64,000 nt of DNA from Vesta saturnalis (Eukaryota > Arthropoda > Insecta > Coleoptera > Lampyridae). A model generated the notes under the pieces. It had not been told where the DNA came from, ran no database searches, and saw only the letters and a program-made list of their open reading frames with translations. How positions within the stretch are numbered: position 1 is the first letter of the stretch; each line of letters starts with the position of its first letter. Location of the stretch: contig JARFJB010001984.1 of the NCBI GenBank assembly GCA_036346205.1, positions 514,501 through 578,500 of the forward strand, in the 5' to 3' direction. The position numbers and the translations under genes were made by a program. Positions 1-12,029 of this stretch are shown here, piece after piece.

Positions 1-474
1 GGTAAATAAAATATTAGACATTAGCCCTTGCGTGTATTTAAAGTACAATTACTAACGGGTGAACATTATTATGAAGCAGCATCAGAGTATTAGATGTTTT
101 TACTAGTTAATAAGCTATAATCTCTCAAGATGAAGCGGATGAAGAAAATGATTATTATTTCACCTAATAGTGGACTTAAAAGTTTTTTTTTTGCAGCTGC
201 CAATTTTTTAAAAATATTTGTAAGTACGTTAATAAGTGAGTAATTGTCACTCTCCAAATTATGGTAATGGGAGTTGTATAACTGTTTAATAATAATTACA
301 TTCCATTCAAATAGTTTATCGATATGTAAATATTAGTCTCAAGGCTCAAACCGTTTAAAGTAACTTTTGTACTAATTTACATGTTTTAAGGTGTTTAATT
401 ACAACCTTGTATTATTTTTTGAAATAGGATTATTATCATCTTCAGGAATTATACATATCTGTTTACACTAGAGC

Positions 475-535
<61 letters not shown>

Positions 536-960
536 ATATATTGCATTCTACAGACAATTTATCATACGGTGAAACTTTTTTTTAAGCATGTTATCGTCGT
601 TTTTTTATTTTGAATGTAAATTTATAAGTACAATATAAATGCTAAATACGTAATCAGGTTTTGTGTATTACTTTCTAAATTAGTTAATAAGGGAAAGCAA
701 TAGCCAGTTTATTTAATGTATTCGGTTTTGAACTGTAAGCTGATTTCCGCAAACTGTAAGAAATGATTTATTGATATTGGTTGATTGATTGAGATTGATC
801 TGGTTGATTTGATCGAGCATGATTTGTTTGAGATTTATTGATTAATTAATTAATTGATTTGTTTGTGTGTGAGAAAGAACCGAAAGGGGGAGAGAGAGGG
901 AGAGAGAGAAACGCATAAACGAGAGAGAGAAAGAGAGAGGTGTGCATGATCAACTTCTAT
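1..960. repeat. AT-rich non-coding stretch with simple repeats
   Basis: I see no gene here. It contains an (AT)n tract at about 483-533, a TTGATTGA-like stretch at about 776-865 and a purine-rich GAGA tract at about 885-940. Confidence 0.7.
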
Positions 961-1340
961 TACATAAAATTTTTATTAGTCTATACGCCACTAGATGGCG
1001 TTAAAAATCAATTTTTACTCAAAGAGGGCCGGGGCGCAGACACTGATACAAGTCCTGTCTTACAAGGCTAGGGCCACCTTATCAAAATACAAATTTTTAT
1101 GACGGGGGGGCGACGGCCTACACCTGTAAGATTAGGTTAAAACCCACATACAATTGCACCAAGGGGGCTACGATAGGGGCCAAGCCCTACACTTGTCCTA
1201 TAAGGTTAGGGCCCCATACCATCTCCAACCAGGGGCCGCGACAGGAGCAAAGGCCCGAGAACAAGTTGCTAAGCCCTACACATATCTTACAAGTTAGCAT
1301 TAGGGTCCCTTTGTCAGGTTGCGATGACGCACCCTGTATA
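960..1340. repeat. GC-richer degenerate short repeats
   Basis: This segment is clearly richer in G and C than its surroundings. It reuses related phrases such as AGCCCTACAC, CTTACAAG and AAGGTTAGGGCC at irregular 60-90 bp intervals. It looks like a decayed minisatellite or part of an unclassified repeat. No coding frame is apparent. Confidence 0.4.
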
Positions 1341-3850
1341 TAGGATGTTATAATGACGTGTATTACGTGTTTTGAGCACGAGGGTATTGAGTTTGAACAA
1401 AAAAAAAAAATTTTTTTGTGTGTATATAATGTATGTGGGTGTATGATACGCCACTGGAAATTTACGAGAAATATAATTATGTATGTAGATACGTTATAAA
1501 GACTTTAGTGTTGGAATAATTAGATTTTGATGAATGTAAATGTGAAAAGAAATTTGTCTATGGGACGATAATGCTTTCCACTGGATTGCTTCTGTTTTGC
1601 TGCTGATAAAGAAAGGAATGTGGTTGGATAAGATGGGTAATCTTGGTTAGAAAATGTGAAGAATAAGTGTAGAATGTTTTAGAAAATATGTAGAGAAAGA
1701 TTGGGTATGTTTAAGTGATAATTTCAGAAAGTTTTGTAATGTTGTGCAATTGTGTTGAGAATAAATGTATGTATATGGAATTTGAGACATTAGACGGTAC
1801 TGATTTTTGCAAATGTTGCGGAACGAGATTGAGCGCAGGTTCGAGATAAAGGTTAAAAGTTGTGTAATGGTCCAGAGGGGCCACTGAATGAATGTAATGA
1901 CGGAAGATGATTTCTTCGTGAAGTAATTGTGAAATTTGTAAGTGAAAACAAATATGGCGATGTATTGTAATTACACGGGTGCTTGTATAGAGGGAAGCAG
2001 TTGTCAGAACGATGACATTTTGAATGAATATTATTGGAGAATATAACGCGGAAGGAAGACATGTTTAAAGATGGATGACTGAAGTTATAAATAGGGAAGT
2101 CAGAGTTGTCGTCTAGTTAGTTGAAGTTAGAGGTAGGCAGTTAAGCTTTCGGTTTTGGCTGTTGCTTGTGGTGAAGGTTGGCGGAGGGCGCGTGCGAGGT
2201 AGTGTGGGATAGACTGTGACGATGTTGGAGTATGTTTGTGAAATTTTAATGAGGCAGTAATTGTTTAATTAACTGCGTTACCCGAATCGGGGATAAATTG
2301 AAAAGACATTCATAAACAATACCATAATTAAAATTGACGTTGAAGGTAGAAATTAGTTTGTTTATCTTCAAAGAAAATAATAAGTGCGTAAGCAGATTTG
2401 AATAAAGTTAACAGTTGTTACGTAATAGTAGTATCAAGTTTAGCGCGTGCTCTGGTAACAAGATTTAGTTAAAACTATTTGTGGGATCACCTTTTAAGTG
2501 AACGAAGTGGTCGTTGTATTATAAGCCAATGTTTAAGTAACGTTATATGACATGGAGAAGTTTATTTGTATAAAGGACTAAATTGTTTTAAAAGTTGTTA
2601 AGAAATGTTAAAGAGGCAACCAAACGTATACAGTTTATTACGTGTTATTAGACTATTTGTGGGTGCACAGTAAGGAATAAGTGTTCGTGAAATTGTGAAG
2701 CTATTGTAATGTGCTTCAGGCAATTTTAAGGAATTACCAATGGACTACATATAATTAATTTATGGATGTACGAGATTAAAGAAGAAAGGAAAAGAAAGGA
2801 TTAATGGACAATTTTTTAAGTAAGAGTTAGATTTAAGATTATGAAGAACTCATTTAAGCACGTTTATCTTTTGGTAGATTTATTTGTGTATTGTTGGTTA
2901 AGTATTAATTTAGTTTCGAAAGATAATCGTTCTTGAGTAATATTGTATCGTATTGTTTTTTTTTTTTGTAGTAAGATTTTGCAGTAAGGCAAATTGGTAT
3001 TTTGGTGGTTTAAATTTTCCACCAAGCAGTGTAATATATGTAAATATTTGTGTTTTATTTTATTTTGTATAGGACAATATAGTTACCGTTGATTGTTATT
3101 TTGTTGTTATTCATTTATTGGGTGACCTACTTTCGACAATTACAGAAGTAAGCTTTAATATTTTGATCTGCTTTTATTTAGAAGTTTTCAAAATTAATTA
3201 TCGAATATTGAATGACAAGATATTTTATTCATTAAGTATAATAAAAGTTTGAGTTTTGAAACCTTAAATGTTTATGAATGTCAAATATTATAAGAAGTAA
3301 AGTAAATTTAAAAGATAGCGTTCATTGAATGAATTTGAGTGACAAATTTTATTTTGGAAGTTTTAGTTTACGAGGTGTATTCAAAAAGTTTTTAATAACC
3401 TGGGTAGTACTAAATTTATTCGAGTTGAATTGTTTTGGACGAGTGTTTGTTTTAGAACCTTCGTATGAGTTTACCGAGTAAGCACAATCCTACTTTCCAC
3501 AATCAAGTGGGGTTAATTAACATCCAGCTTAAGACAATTATATTAACAAAGTTTCGATTGTGGTGGCGCCTAGAGACATATTTTCCTGAATTGAGCTATT
3601 TGAATGTAAGTGTAAGGTGTTTGAGCTTATTAATCATCCATTTTACTTATTATTTCGACCACGCCCATCTCCCTTTTAGCTGGCTTGGCAACCCGCTTAC
3701 ATTAGTAAGCCTACACGACGCCTAGTGCGGTTTGGACGTGTAACACCTTATTAAAACAATTTCAAATTCCCCACCAATCAGAAGGCAGAGACTTAGCTCC
3801 TCCAATCACGGTACACGGTCAAGAAAAACAAAATTGTCTACGAGATAATT
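1340..3850. other. Unassigned intergenic sequence
   Basis: There is no supportable gene in about 2.5 kb. A TATAAATA box-like octamer lies at 2086-2093 in an otherwise ordinary AT-rich stretch. It could be the promoter of a decayed LTR element, but no second LTR or polyprotein was found, so I do not call one. Confidence 0.5.
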
Positions 3851-3877
3851 ACCAAAAATGGTTGTTATCCCTAGCCT

Positions 3878-4212
3878 TCAGGCCTACCCCCAACCCCAAA
3901 AACCAACTCCAAGACCAAACCCACGCTCAAGTTCTAAATACGCCTCTCAAGTATGCGCGATAAAAAAGGTCGATAAAAAAATGGCCAACAAAAAGACCTT
4001 AATTACGGGTTATAAACTCCGCCCAAGGGTTGAAAAAGGCCCCCGAAATGAAGCCAACATCCTGTCCCAACCCCAATCCAAGGCCAAGGCCTAAATGTGC
4101 CTCTCACGTGAGCAAGCACAAAAAGGGCATGGCTGTCAAAAAGGCTTTTAATACAACCAAATTAGGGTGAAAATCAAGGAGTTGAAAAAGGCCTCCGAAA
4201 AGAAACCATAGG
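3878..4212 (+). repeat. Two-copy degenerate tandem repeat (~170 bp unit)
   Basis: Two diverged copies follow each other. Each goes from CCCAACCCCAA, through a segment ending in CCTCTCA(A/C)GT, then a run of A-rich codon-like sequence, to GTTGAAAAAGGCC(C/T)CCGAAA. The short open frame at 3858-4094 only reads through the repeat and is unlikely to be a gene. Confidence 0.6.
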
Positions 4213-4585
4213 AGTTGAAAATACGGTCTCCCAAGTTGGCGCTCTTGTGGCGTCAAAATCCAAGATGGCGGCCAAGGTGCATGTGTTCTACTAAAGTATA
4301 ACAAAAGCTTGCCTTCACGGCAAATAGTAATCGAAAAATGAATAATCGATTGCTTGAACGTTTAGATACCCATGTGAGGAAGCCTTATTTGACTTGGATA
4401 AATGTTATTTTAATGTGTATTACAGAATTCAAATTCGGTATTTTTACTTAATATTTGAATAAATATTGCCCATTTTGTTATACTTCTTCTTTGTTTATTT
4501 TCTTAATATGAATAAACGCATTGAGAAATTTAAAAGAAGCTCTTAACTGCGACGTCTATACTGCAAATATTATAGTTGCTTACGC

Positions 4586-5900
4586 CAGGGTGACCAGACG
4601 TACTCTTTTGTACTCTTACTTTTTACAAAAAGAAACTGATATACTCTTTTCACACTTGGTCGATATTGACAGATTCTAACATCGATGTTTTTCTAAACGC
4701 ACATTTTGGTCTTATTTTGAGGTTAAGTTAAGTTAAATTTGTTCTTATTTGTGTCGGTTGAGCTTGAGGTAAGGTAAAGAAATAACAAACAAACTTAATT
4801 ATTTGTTTTGTAATGCAATTGGTATTAATTTGATTTGTAGCACACAATGTCTCGTGGGATATGTAAATTCTTAGATAGTTTTTATGAAACGTATACATTT
4901 GTCAAACGAGTGAAAACAGATCCCCATATATTTTCTTTTTACTGTTTGCAACACCACAGTGTCTATTATCAACAAAGGCAAGTTTGACATCGAGCAACAT
5001 TTCACCTCAAAAAAAAGGATAGTTTTTATACCTTTCATAGCTGAAAATGCTTTGAAAAACTTGATGCGGAAGGATTAATAGATAGACGGTAGGTGAATTC
5101 AATGATGCTGCGATTTTATACTGCAATAATAACATACTTAGAAACGTGGGCGAACAGATTTTCAAATGATACAAGGAAGATGCAGTATCTTATGCTCAAG
5201 AACGAATTCTCGTATGAGGAATTTAAAGAATCTCATGTATATTTTTTTTAATGTAACCAAATCACTACCAATGTCTGCCATAAGTGACAATGATATTTTA
5301 AGTCTTACTGTTGTATAATAAAATGCTTAGAATTAAATTTAAAACAGTGGGAAGACAATTCGGTGCCTTTACCCACCAGATGGAAAACCATTTTGGAAAG
5401 TACCAACGAAATAAAACCACGGTTGCTACAAAAATTGGCTGCATTCATTTACACACTTCCATGGACAAATGCCGAATGTGAACTATTATTCAGCATGATC
5501 AGACAATATTGATCCAAAGAAAAGTCGCAATTCAAAATTAGTACCCTGGAGAGTGTGATGAAAGTAAGGGTCAATATTGGACTCACCTGCGAGCAATTTT
5601 GGTTTGAAATTAAAGAAGATAAGCAATTGGTGGAAAAGGCAAAGCGTTCGGAAAAATATCAATCATAATTTAATTAAATGGTTCTCTTTTTTGAGGTATA
5701 AGTGAAATGTAGACTTGTTTTTTTTTTTAAATATTCTTACTTTTTATTATTGTGTTTTTAATGACTTTTGTCGCCCTACGCGGAATATGACTTTTCGCCT
5801 TCGGCAAGGCGCTGCCACGAACTATGCCAACCCCTTTTTTCAATAAACCTGTGATTTCAACTAAGTATACTCCTTTTTAACAGAAATATCTGATCACCCT
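4586..5900 (+). mobile_element. hAT-family DNA transposon, internally deleted and decayed
   Basis: The ends are CAGGGTGACCAGA and TCTGATCACCCT, inverted with respect to each other. They are flanked by an 8-bp target duplication that matches at 7 of 8 bases (GCTTACGC at 4578-4585, ACTTACGC at 5901-5908). The size and the 8-bp duplication are typical of hAT elements. The remaining coding sequence is near the right end. Only 1.3 kb is left, so most of the transposase is gone. Confidence 0.85.
5340..5668 (+). pseudogene. hAT transposase C-terminal dimerisation domain, remnant
   Basis: Translation gives the block FIYTLPWTNAECELLFSMI. This matches the hAT C-terminal dimerisation domain, where an Ala/Ala-Glu-x-x-Phe-Ser motif is the family signature. 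It continues after an in-frame stop to LESVMKVRVNI. The stop codon and missing upstream catalytic domain show it is dead. It belongs to the element at 4586-5900. Confidence 0.8.
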
Positions 5901-6561
5901 ACTTACGCTTTAACTTAACGCTTGCAGCAGCGTTGCCAACTTGGGTGATTAATCGCCAATTGAGCGATTGAAAACGTGATATGCAATTCATTTGTAGGGA
6001 GTGTGGCGATTATTGCAATTTGGGCGATATTTTTAAACTTATTGCGTATTAGGCGACGACACTATATCTTCGTTTTAGTCGTTCAATTAATCACTCAACT
6101 GATTTAATGCAGTTGTCGCCTTGCTGTTTACCTTTAGAAGCATTGCCACTGCCATTGGTTTGGTAGGTTGAGTTTGCCTTTGAATAATGCCACAGTGGAA
6201 AGAATTCTCACATGAACACTATTAAATCAAAATTTAGAAACAAGATAGATTTAAGTTTGTTAGGGTCGCTGTTACGTATTAGGTATTATTATATTGTAAT
6301 GAAATGTTGTAAAACGTTTCAACCAAGTACAAACATAGAACAATTTACTATAAGTATGTACCACAAACCATTTGTCGCATGTACGATCATCACAAAAAAT
6401 TAGAAGGCACAAATGTACTTGATTAAAGTCTTTCTGTATTCAATAATGATGAATAAAATTCAATAATTAAGTATTATTAAAATACTTCAGATATTTTTAT
6501 AAATTGCTTTACTTAATAAATTTCTAGTTGTAATTGTACATACTGTACAAGTTATTTCCAG
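5901..6561. other. Unassigned sequence between two transposons
   Basis: This is a 660-bp spacer with no gene. Short inverted phrases such as GGGCGATTAATCGCC-like words occur at about 5940-6070. The open frame at 6212-6403 has no recognisable features. Confidence 0.5.
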
Positions 6562-7210
6562 AATAGACCGCATTAGTGTGACGTCAAAGTTGTCTGGGAA
6601 ATTTAAAATTTTGGACAACCTATTTTGACGTGTAGAAATTGACCCTTATCGCAACGTTGTTAACTTTATACAAAAGGTCTAAATTTGCATCATATTTGTT
6701 ACGTTATTATAACGAAATAAGTGGCGAGGGGTCTTGAAATGTTAATCACGAAGCTTCGGTTTGTGTGTAAAAAAATTTCAATGTAAAAAGACCCACAATT
6801 GTTTTTATTTCAAATTGACGATGAGGATGCAAACCACGAAAAGTTAACTTAGTTACGCCATACGTCGCTTTATGATTTTGCAGTGCTTTCCGGACTACAT
6901 AACCTCCAATATTACTTATTCTTAACTGCTCTCGTTATTCCTTTTGTTCATTACCGTATTTCCTAAGCCTTTGCCTTTTATTAATAATCGTTTATTATTT
7001 ATTGTTATATACTAACTTATTAGGTTAATAGTTGTTTTTAGTACATTTATTTATATTATCCTAACGTTTAATCCTTAGTTTAATTTTGTATTTGTAGCTA
7101 GTAGTTTACAATAATTGTATATTAACCTTACCTATTTACCCTTAGGTATACTTATCACTAATCCTATTAAGTAGACGATTTAAGTCAATTAAACCATACT
7201 TATACCATAG
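6562..7210 (+). repeat. Left terminal inverted repeat of the ISL2EU element
   Basis: This ~650-bp segment reads, with small indels, as the reverse complement of 10042-10705. It includes TGACGTCA-like words and the shared segment around CTAATCCTATTAAGTAGA. Similarity stops shortly before the THAP exon. Confidence 0.88.
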
Positions 7211-7281
7211 TGTTCCAGTTCATTTCGCATACCTCTTCCTGTTCTTTATGCTATTTTTACATATCCTTTTTATTACCTGCA

Positions 7282-8663
7282 ATGGGTTTGTGTTTTGTAC
7301 CTGATTGTAACCACCGATATAACAGTGGATGTAAGATGTTCTTCTTTCCCAAGGATTCTGTACTAAAAGAGAAATGGTTGAAGCTAATAAGGTGAGTAAT
7401 TATTTCCAAAAACTAGATCATTTTTTTAAGTTGCTTGTTATCAGGAGGGCTTATGCGACACCAAATAAGGTTTTTTTAGCTTATCCATGTCACTTTGTGG
7501 ATGGAAACGAAGAAAACCTGCCAATGTTATTCCAACGTAATATTAATACAGTTTTTACATCTCCAACTACTATAGTACGAGAACGTCCGAAGATATCTAG
7601 GTAAATAATATAGTGGAAATATTGAACTCATTTATTTATTGTATATGTGTTTTTAGTAAAAAAAAACACTGCTAGTCATAAGCCTACAATTGAATTCAAA
7701 TCAACCATCAACGTCCTCAATGTTATCTGAAGATGAAAACCTTTGTTTCAAAGATGTTCTTAACACATTACAAAAAAAAACTAGAAGCTGTGTCTTTTGC
7801 CTATGAAAAGTTATTAAACAAGCGATTCTCTTATATCTCTGTACACAGGGTTTCCCAGTGCTGAAATTTTTGAAGTGGTGTTCAGTTACATAAATAAAGT
7901 CAAGAACAATTACTGCAATAGATGGACAGTACACAATATTAGTAAGCGTGACCAAATATTGATGACGTTAATGAAACTAACACTCAACTTGTTACATGAA
8001 GACTTGCCAATAAGGTTTAATTGCAGTGTAGCTACTGTAACTAATATTATTTATACTTGGCTTAATGTAATGCATTGTGCATTATTTGAAAAATTAGTCA
8101 AAAATAATACTCCATCTAGAACAAAAAATAAAACCTATTTACCTTCTGCATTTGCTAACTTTACAAACTGCAAAATGATTATTGATTGTGCCAAAATACA
8201 AACAGTAATTCCACACCAATTGAACAAGCAAAAGCAAACTTACAGTAATTACAAACATCAAAAGACTTTAAAAGGTTTAATGCCCCAAATGGAACAATTA
8301 CTTTCATTAGTGAATTATATGTAGGCAGTTCTTCTGATAAAAAAATTGTTCAAAATCGTGGTGCTTTGTCAATTGTATAAGCAGGAGAGATCTCTTGTTA
8401 GCCGATTAAAGGATTTTTATTCCAAGATATTTTACCATCAGGTGTTTCTTTAAATTTACACCATTAGAAATAAAACAAACCACTGCCATAGGAAAAGCTA
8501 GAATTCATGTCAAAAAGCAATTAGAAGAATAAAAATATTTCAAATATTAAATTGCATTCAAGCATCACTTCGACCTTATGCATCTAAACTTTTTCAGGTG
8601 TGTGGAACATTATCCAATTTTAATTATCCTTTAATTAAGGAAGTCAAGGATTTATATGACTAA
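7282..8663 (+). pseudogene. ISL2EU transposase: THAP domain, HTH and DDE nuclease (disrupted)
   Basis: The first exon (7282-7391) starts MGLCFVPDCNHRYNSG and holds the first half of a THAP zinc finger. A ~53-bp intron with GTGAGT donor ends near 7444, and exon two (RAYATPNK through PCHFVDG) restores the C2CH pattern. Downstream, 7850-8330 encodes a helix-turn-helix (KRDQILMTLMKLTLNLLHED) leading into the first catalytic Asp region (KMIIDCAKIQ) and an SNYKHQKT block. After a frame break, LLLAD and later RIHVKKAIRRIKIFQ match the remainder of the DDE fold, with a natural stop near 8663. In-frame stops and shifts disable it. Confidence 0.85.
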
Positions 8664-8797
8664 ATATGTACAAACATTTTCCTAAAATTATGCTATTCCT
8701 ATTACTTAACAATATCAGCATGTTTCATGTAAATCAATATAATTTTAATACGTAGTAAGTGCCTTGTATTATGATAATAAATATGGAATGTACTTAT

Positions 8798-9960
8798 TTA
8801 AATAAAAACTGTGCAAAAAGAACATGTTGCTTTCCATTCTTCATATTTCATAATTTCAATTGATAAAAAATCAACTTGGGTAAACAAAGCTAAATAACAT
8901 TTTTCTTTTTTTAAAATATGTAACTGACCCTGTATCTGATAATAATCATGTTCTTTATTTATGATATATTTTTTGCTACTTGTCACGTAATGTAGTATAT
9001 ACTTTTTTTAAAATTTTAAGACATTTAACAGCTGTTCGTTTCTATACCTGTATGGACATTTAACTTCAATAATACAATTATTACCTACGAGTCCATCAGG
9101 GCTTGCTCCTAAATATCCACATGGATGTAAGTGTAAACCTGTTTTTTTTTTAATTAAATTGTGTTTCAAACTTGTCCAATGCAACTTTACCAGTTAGTGA
9201 TTTAAACAATGATGGTCGAAATTTTGATGATTTTGGTGCTTTTATAATTCGACCAAAGTTACTAGCAGTAAGTCGATGTTTTCTGATTGTTAAACCACAT
9301 GAGATTTTCAAACTGACCAATAGTCATATTTGAAACTTCATCAATTTTTTTTTCTTCTATTTTTAAATGTGATGATAAATATTCCGTGAATGAATGAATA
9401 GCAGGTTCTCTCACTTCATGTGAGTTGGTCCACATAAAGACAGCTCTTCAAATAGTTCATTAACTGCTTTGTCTTCTATTGGTGCAGCAAGTGGAGTACA
9501 CTTTTGATATTGGGAAACACATATTTACAGTAACTGCTTCGTCAACACTTTTCTTCTTTATACATGCTTTATCGGTTATTGATAAATTATAATGGGCAAA
9601 CAAAGCTAAGACCGCCATATGATGACAGATGTCTAAACCTCTTGGACAGTTACATGAACATTTTTCAATTTCAGTGTGTTTTAAAAGAATCTGAAATACA
9701 CAAAAGGAATAAGAATTAACATAATGTGAAACCTTTTCTTTACCTCTACTCTATAAATTTTATTCTTCATGCTAGCCTGCACACCGCCTCTAATGCGACC
9801 TAAATCATCACAAATTCAAGTTTACTAACATGGCTAGAAGCAAGAGCATTTTCTGCTTTCTTAATAATTCTGTGCACAGTAAAGTATGCAGTAATGGCGG
9901 AAATTGGGACAACACGTGCCTTAGCCATATTAATTTTAGGTGGTATTATAAACTTATGAG
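8798..9960 (-). pseudogene. ISL2EU second protein: SWIM zinc finger plus YqaJ-like exonuclease (disrupted)
   Basis: Read on the minus strand, the sequence begins near 9960 with MAKARVVPISAITAYFTVHR. It then gives a SWIM-type finger (CSCNCPRGLDICHHMAVLALF) near 9670-9590. Next comes GLHLHPCGYLGASPDGL followed by IIEVKCPY near 9145-9045, which is the D...E-x-K catalytic core of YqaJ/lambda-exonuclease-like nucleases. The family's YYQIQGQLHI block follows near 8945. Several frameshifts and stops separate these blocks. It runs convergent to the transposase, as expected for ISL2EU elements. Confidence 0.83.
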
Positions 9961-10041
9961 GTGGAAATAGATATATGAGATATAAGGAATTATAAGTACC
10001 TACTCAATGTATTAAAGAGAACGTACATAAACTAAGAACTA

Positions 10042-10705
10042 CAGTATAAGAATGGTTTAATTGACTAAATTATCTACTTAATAGGATTAGTAATAAGAAA
10101 AACTTAAGGGTAAATAGGTAAGGTTAATATACAATTACTGCAAACTATGAAACTACTAGGTACAAATACAAAATTACATTAAGGATTAAACATAATATAA
10201 ATAAATGTACTAAAAACTACTATTAACCTAATAAGTTAGTATACAACAATAAACAATAAAACGAATATTAATAAAAGGCAAAGGCTTAGCAAATACGGTA
10301 ATGAACAAAGGAATATCTCATGCTAGTTGAGAATAAGTAATATTGGAGGTTATGTAGTCCGGAAAGCACCGCAAAATCATAACAAAGCGACGTATGGCGT
10401 AACTAAGTTGACTTTTCGTGGTTTGCATCCTCATCGTCAATTCGAAATAAAAACAATTGTGGGTCTTTTTACATTGAAATTTTTTTATAACACACAAATA
10501 GGAGCTTTGTGGTTAACATTTCAAGACCCCTCGCCACTTATTTCGTTATAATAACGTAACCAATATGTTGCAAATTTAGACCTTTTTTTTTTTATAAACT
10601 TTAACAACGTTGCGATAACGGTCAATTTCTAGACGTCAAAATATGAGTTGTCCAAAATTTTAAATTTCCCAGACAATTTTGACGTCATCACTAATAGGGT
10701 CTATT
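10042..10705 (-). repeat. Right terminal inverted repeat of the ISL2EU element
   Basis: This is the reverse-complement partner of 6562-7210. The outer tip is GGGTCTATT at 10697-10705. The short open frame at 10327-10551 is only a reading of this repeat. Confidence 0.88.
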
Positions 10706-11695
10706 GGGTTTTATTGTGAGATTTTGGGCGACCTAGCGACATCTTTTGGCGCCGCAAGTTAAAAAAAGTTGGTGACGCTAGCCTGGCTTGCAGAGCGAGA
10801 CGCGAGAGTGAGCCCTTACCTGAAGGTACTAACAGACTACGGACAACTCCCTAATGTTCGAAAATAAAAGATATACGTTGATAAAATGTTATAGCATTGG
10901 GAATATATAATTCATTCCACAAAAATGAAATGAATTAATTTCCTACTGATTTAACTTTCTTGGTGATACATCTTTTAACGAGTATTAAGATTATAGATTA
11001 CATTAACCTTAAGGTTTAAAAATGCTCGTATAGATGGCAATTTAATGATTTTTTTTTATCACCAGAGGCGCCGCCTATACGAACAACGTTAAGATTTAGT
11101 AGCATTTTAGATTAAGAAGGTCAACAACACTAGTTATCAAATGAAGACATTTTTTACGGTATTTGGCAGTAAATATTAGAATTTAGTTAATAACGTGCAA
11201 TATTATGTAAAGTAAAGTGCATTTAATTATCAAGTAAGTTAATACTGTACTAAAATATACTCATTATTGTAAAATCGTTTATTTAAACGAACAACCTACA
11301 TATTTAAGACGTCCACATACCACATCAAAACTTTAGAGAATTACGGACAGTTCAGAATCCTTTTAAAAAAATCACCATTAATGCAAAAAAGTAAAACAAA
11401 TCCAAAATTAGTTTTCTTTATTATGGTTTTCTTTTGTTTATGTCTGCAGTGAGAAAATTAGCGCCAAATTTAAATTGTAAATATAAATGTTTTTTTTATA
11501 TTTGCGGTTTATTTAAATAGATTTTGCTGCTTTTTCCAGTTTGTGAATTGTGTTTCTTGTAGTTAAAGATGTTACTATCGGGATCCTTTAAAACAATGTT
11601 CCTACCGACATAACTGATGGAGTTTATATGGTGTTGGGAATAAATCAACATGTAACAGAACAGCTTCTACACATAATTTAATATTATTTAATTAT
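10706..11695 (+). promoter_or_regulatory. Upstream region of the FBXL6-like gene
   Basis: This ~1 kb between the ISL2EU element and the first coding exon must contain the 5' UTR and probably the core promoter. No TATA box or initiator stands out clearly. A GC-richer patch with GGCGCCGC-like words lies at 10740-10810. The element has inserted close to the gene's 5' end. Confidence 0.4.
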
Positions 11696-12029
11696 ATGAT
11701 GGCTGACACCACAGTTAATGAAAACGAAAGTAATAATGTGATCATAACTAATAATAGTTACGAAAGTTTATCGCACACATCATCTTCTTTTCAAATGAAC
11801 AACTACAACTATTTGGATACGAATAAGTTTACATATGGCAATTGTGATATTTTACCCAATAATAATGTCTGTACAAGTAAAGGATTATCACATTGCTACG
11901 ATGACGAGGACTGTAGCAGTTCCATACAGGAAACCGATATGACTTCTTATGGATCTGATCTGCAATTTCTAAATAGCTCATTTGGGTTGCCGTCACAAAA
12001 CTGTGAAACTCATTTGTTTCAACCTGCAG
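11696..12029 (+). CDS. FBXL6: FBXL6-like coding exon 1
   Basis: It starts MMADTTVNENESNN and is rich in Asn, Ser and acidic residues with no recognised domain, so it is probably disordered. It ends at CAG with donor GTAAAA, leaving one base of the next codon (phase 1). Reading past the donor soon hits a stop, which supports splicing. Confidence 0.8.

Larger units (their letters stand above)
6562..10705 (+). mobile_element. ISL2EU-type DNA transposon (4.1 kb) with ~650-bp terminal inverted repeats
   Basis: Long inverted repeats frame the element: about 6562-7210 on the left and 10042-10705 on the right. They start AATAGACC and stay close to identical for hundreds of bases. Between them are a THAP-plus-DDE transposase on the + strand and a YqaJ-like nuclease with a SWIM-type zinc finger on the - strand. 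That two-gene, convergent layout is what is known for the ISL2EU superfamily. Both genes have frame breaks, so the copy is probably inactive, but both retain key motifs, suggesting modest age. Confidence 0.88.

Noticed and set aside
1853..2062. Minus-strand open frame of 69 codons
   Set aside because: No domain, poor composition and no splice context. Likely chance.
2086..3560. Possible solo LTR with TATAAATA box and a TGGCGCC primer-binding-like word at about 3564
   Set aside because: No paired LTR, no gag-pol and no target duplication found.
3858..4304. Pro/Lys-rich short open frames on both strands
   Set aside because: They read through a degenerate tandem repeat and have no family resemblance.
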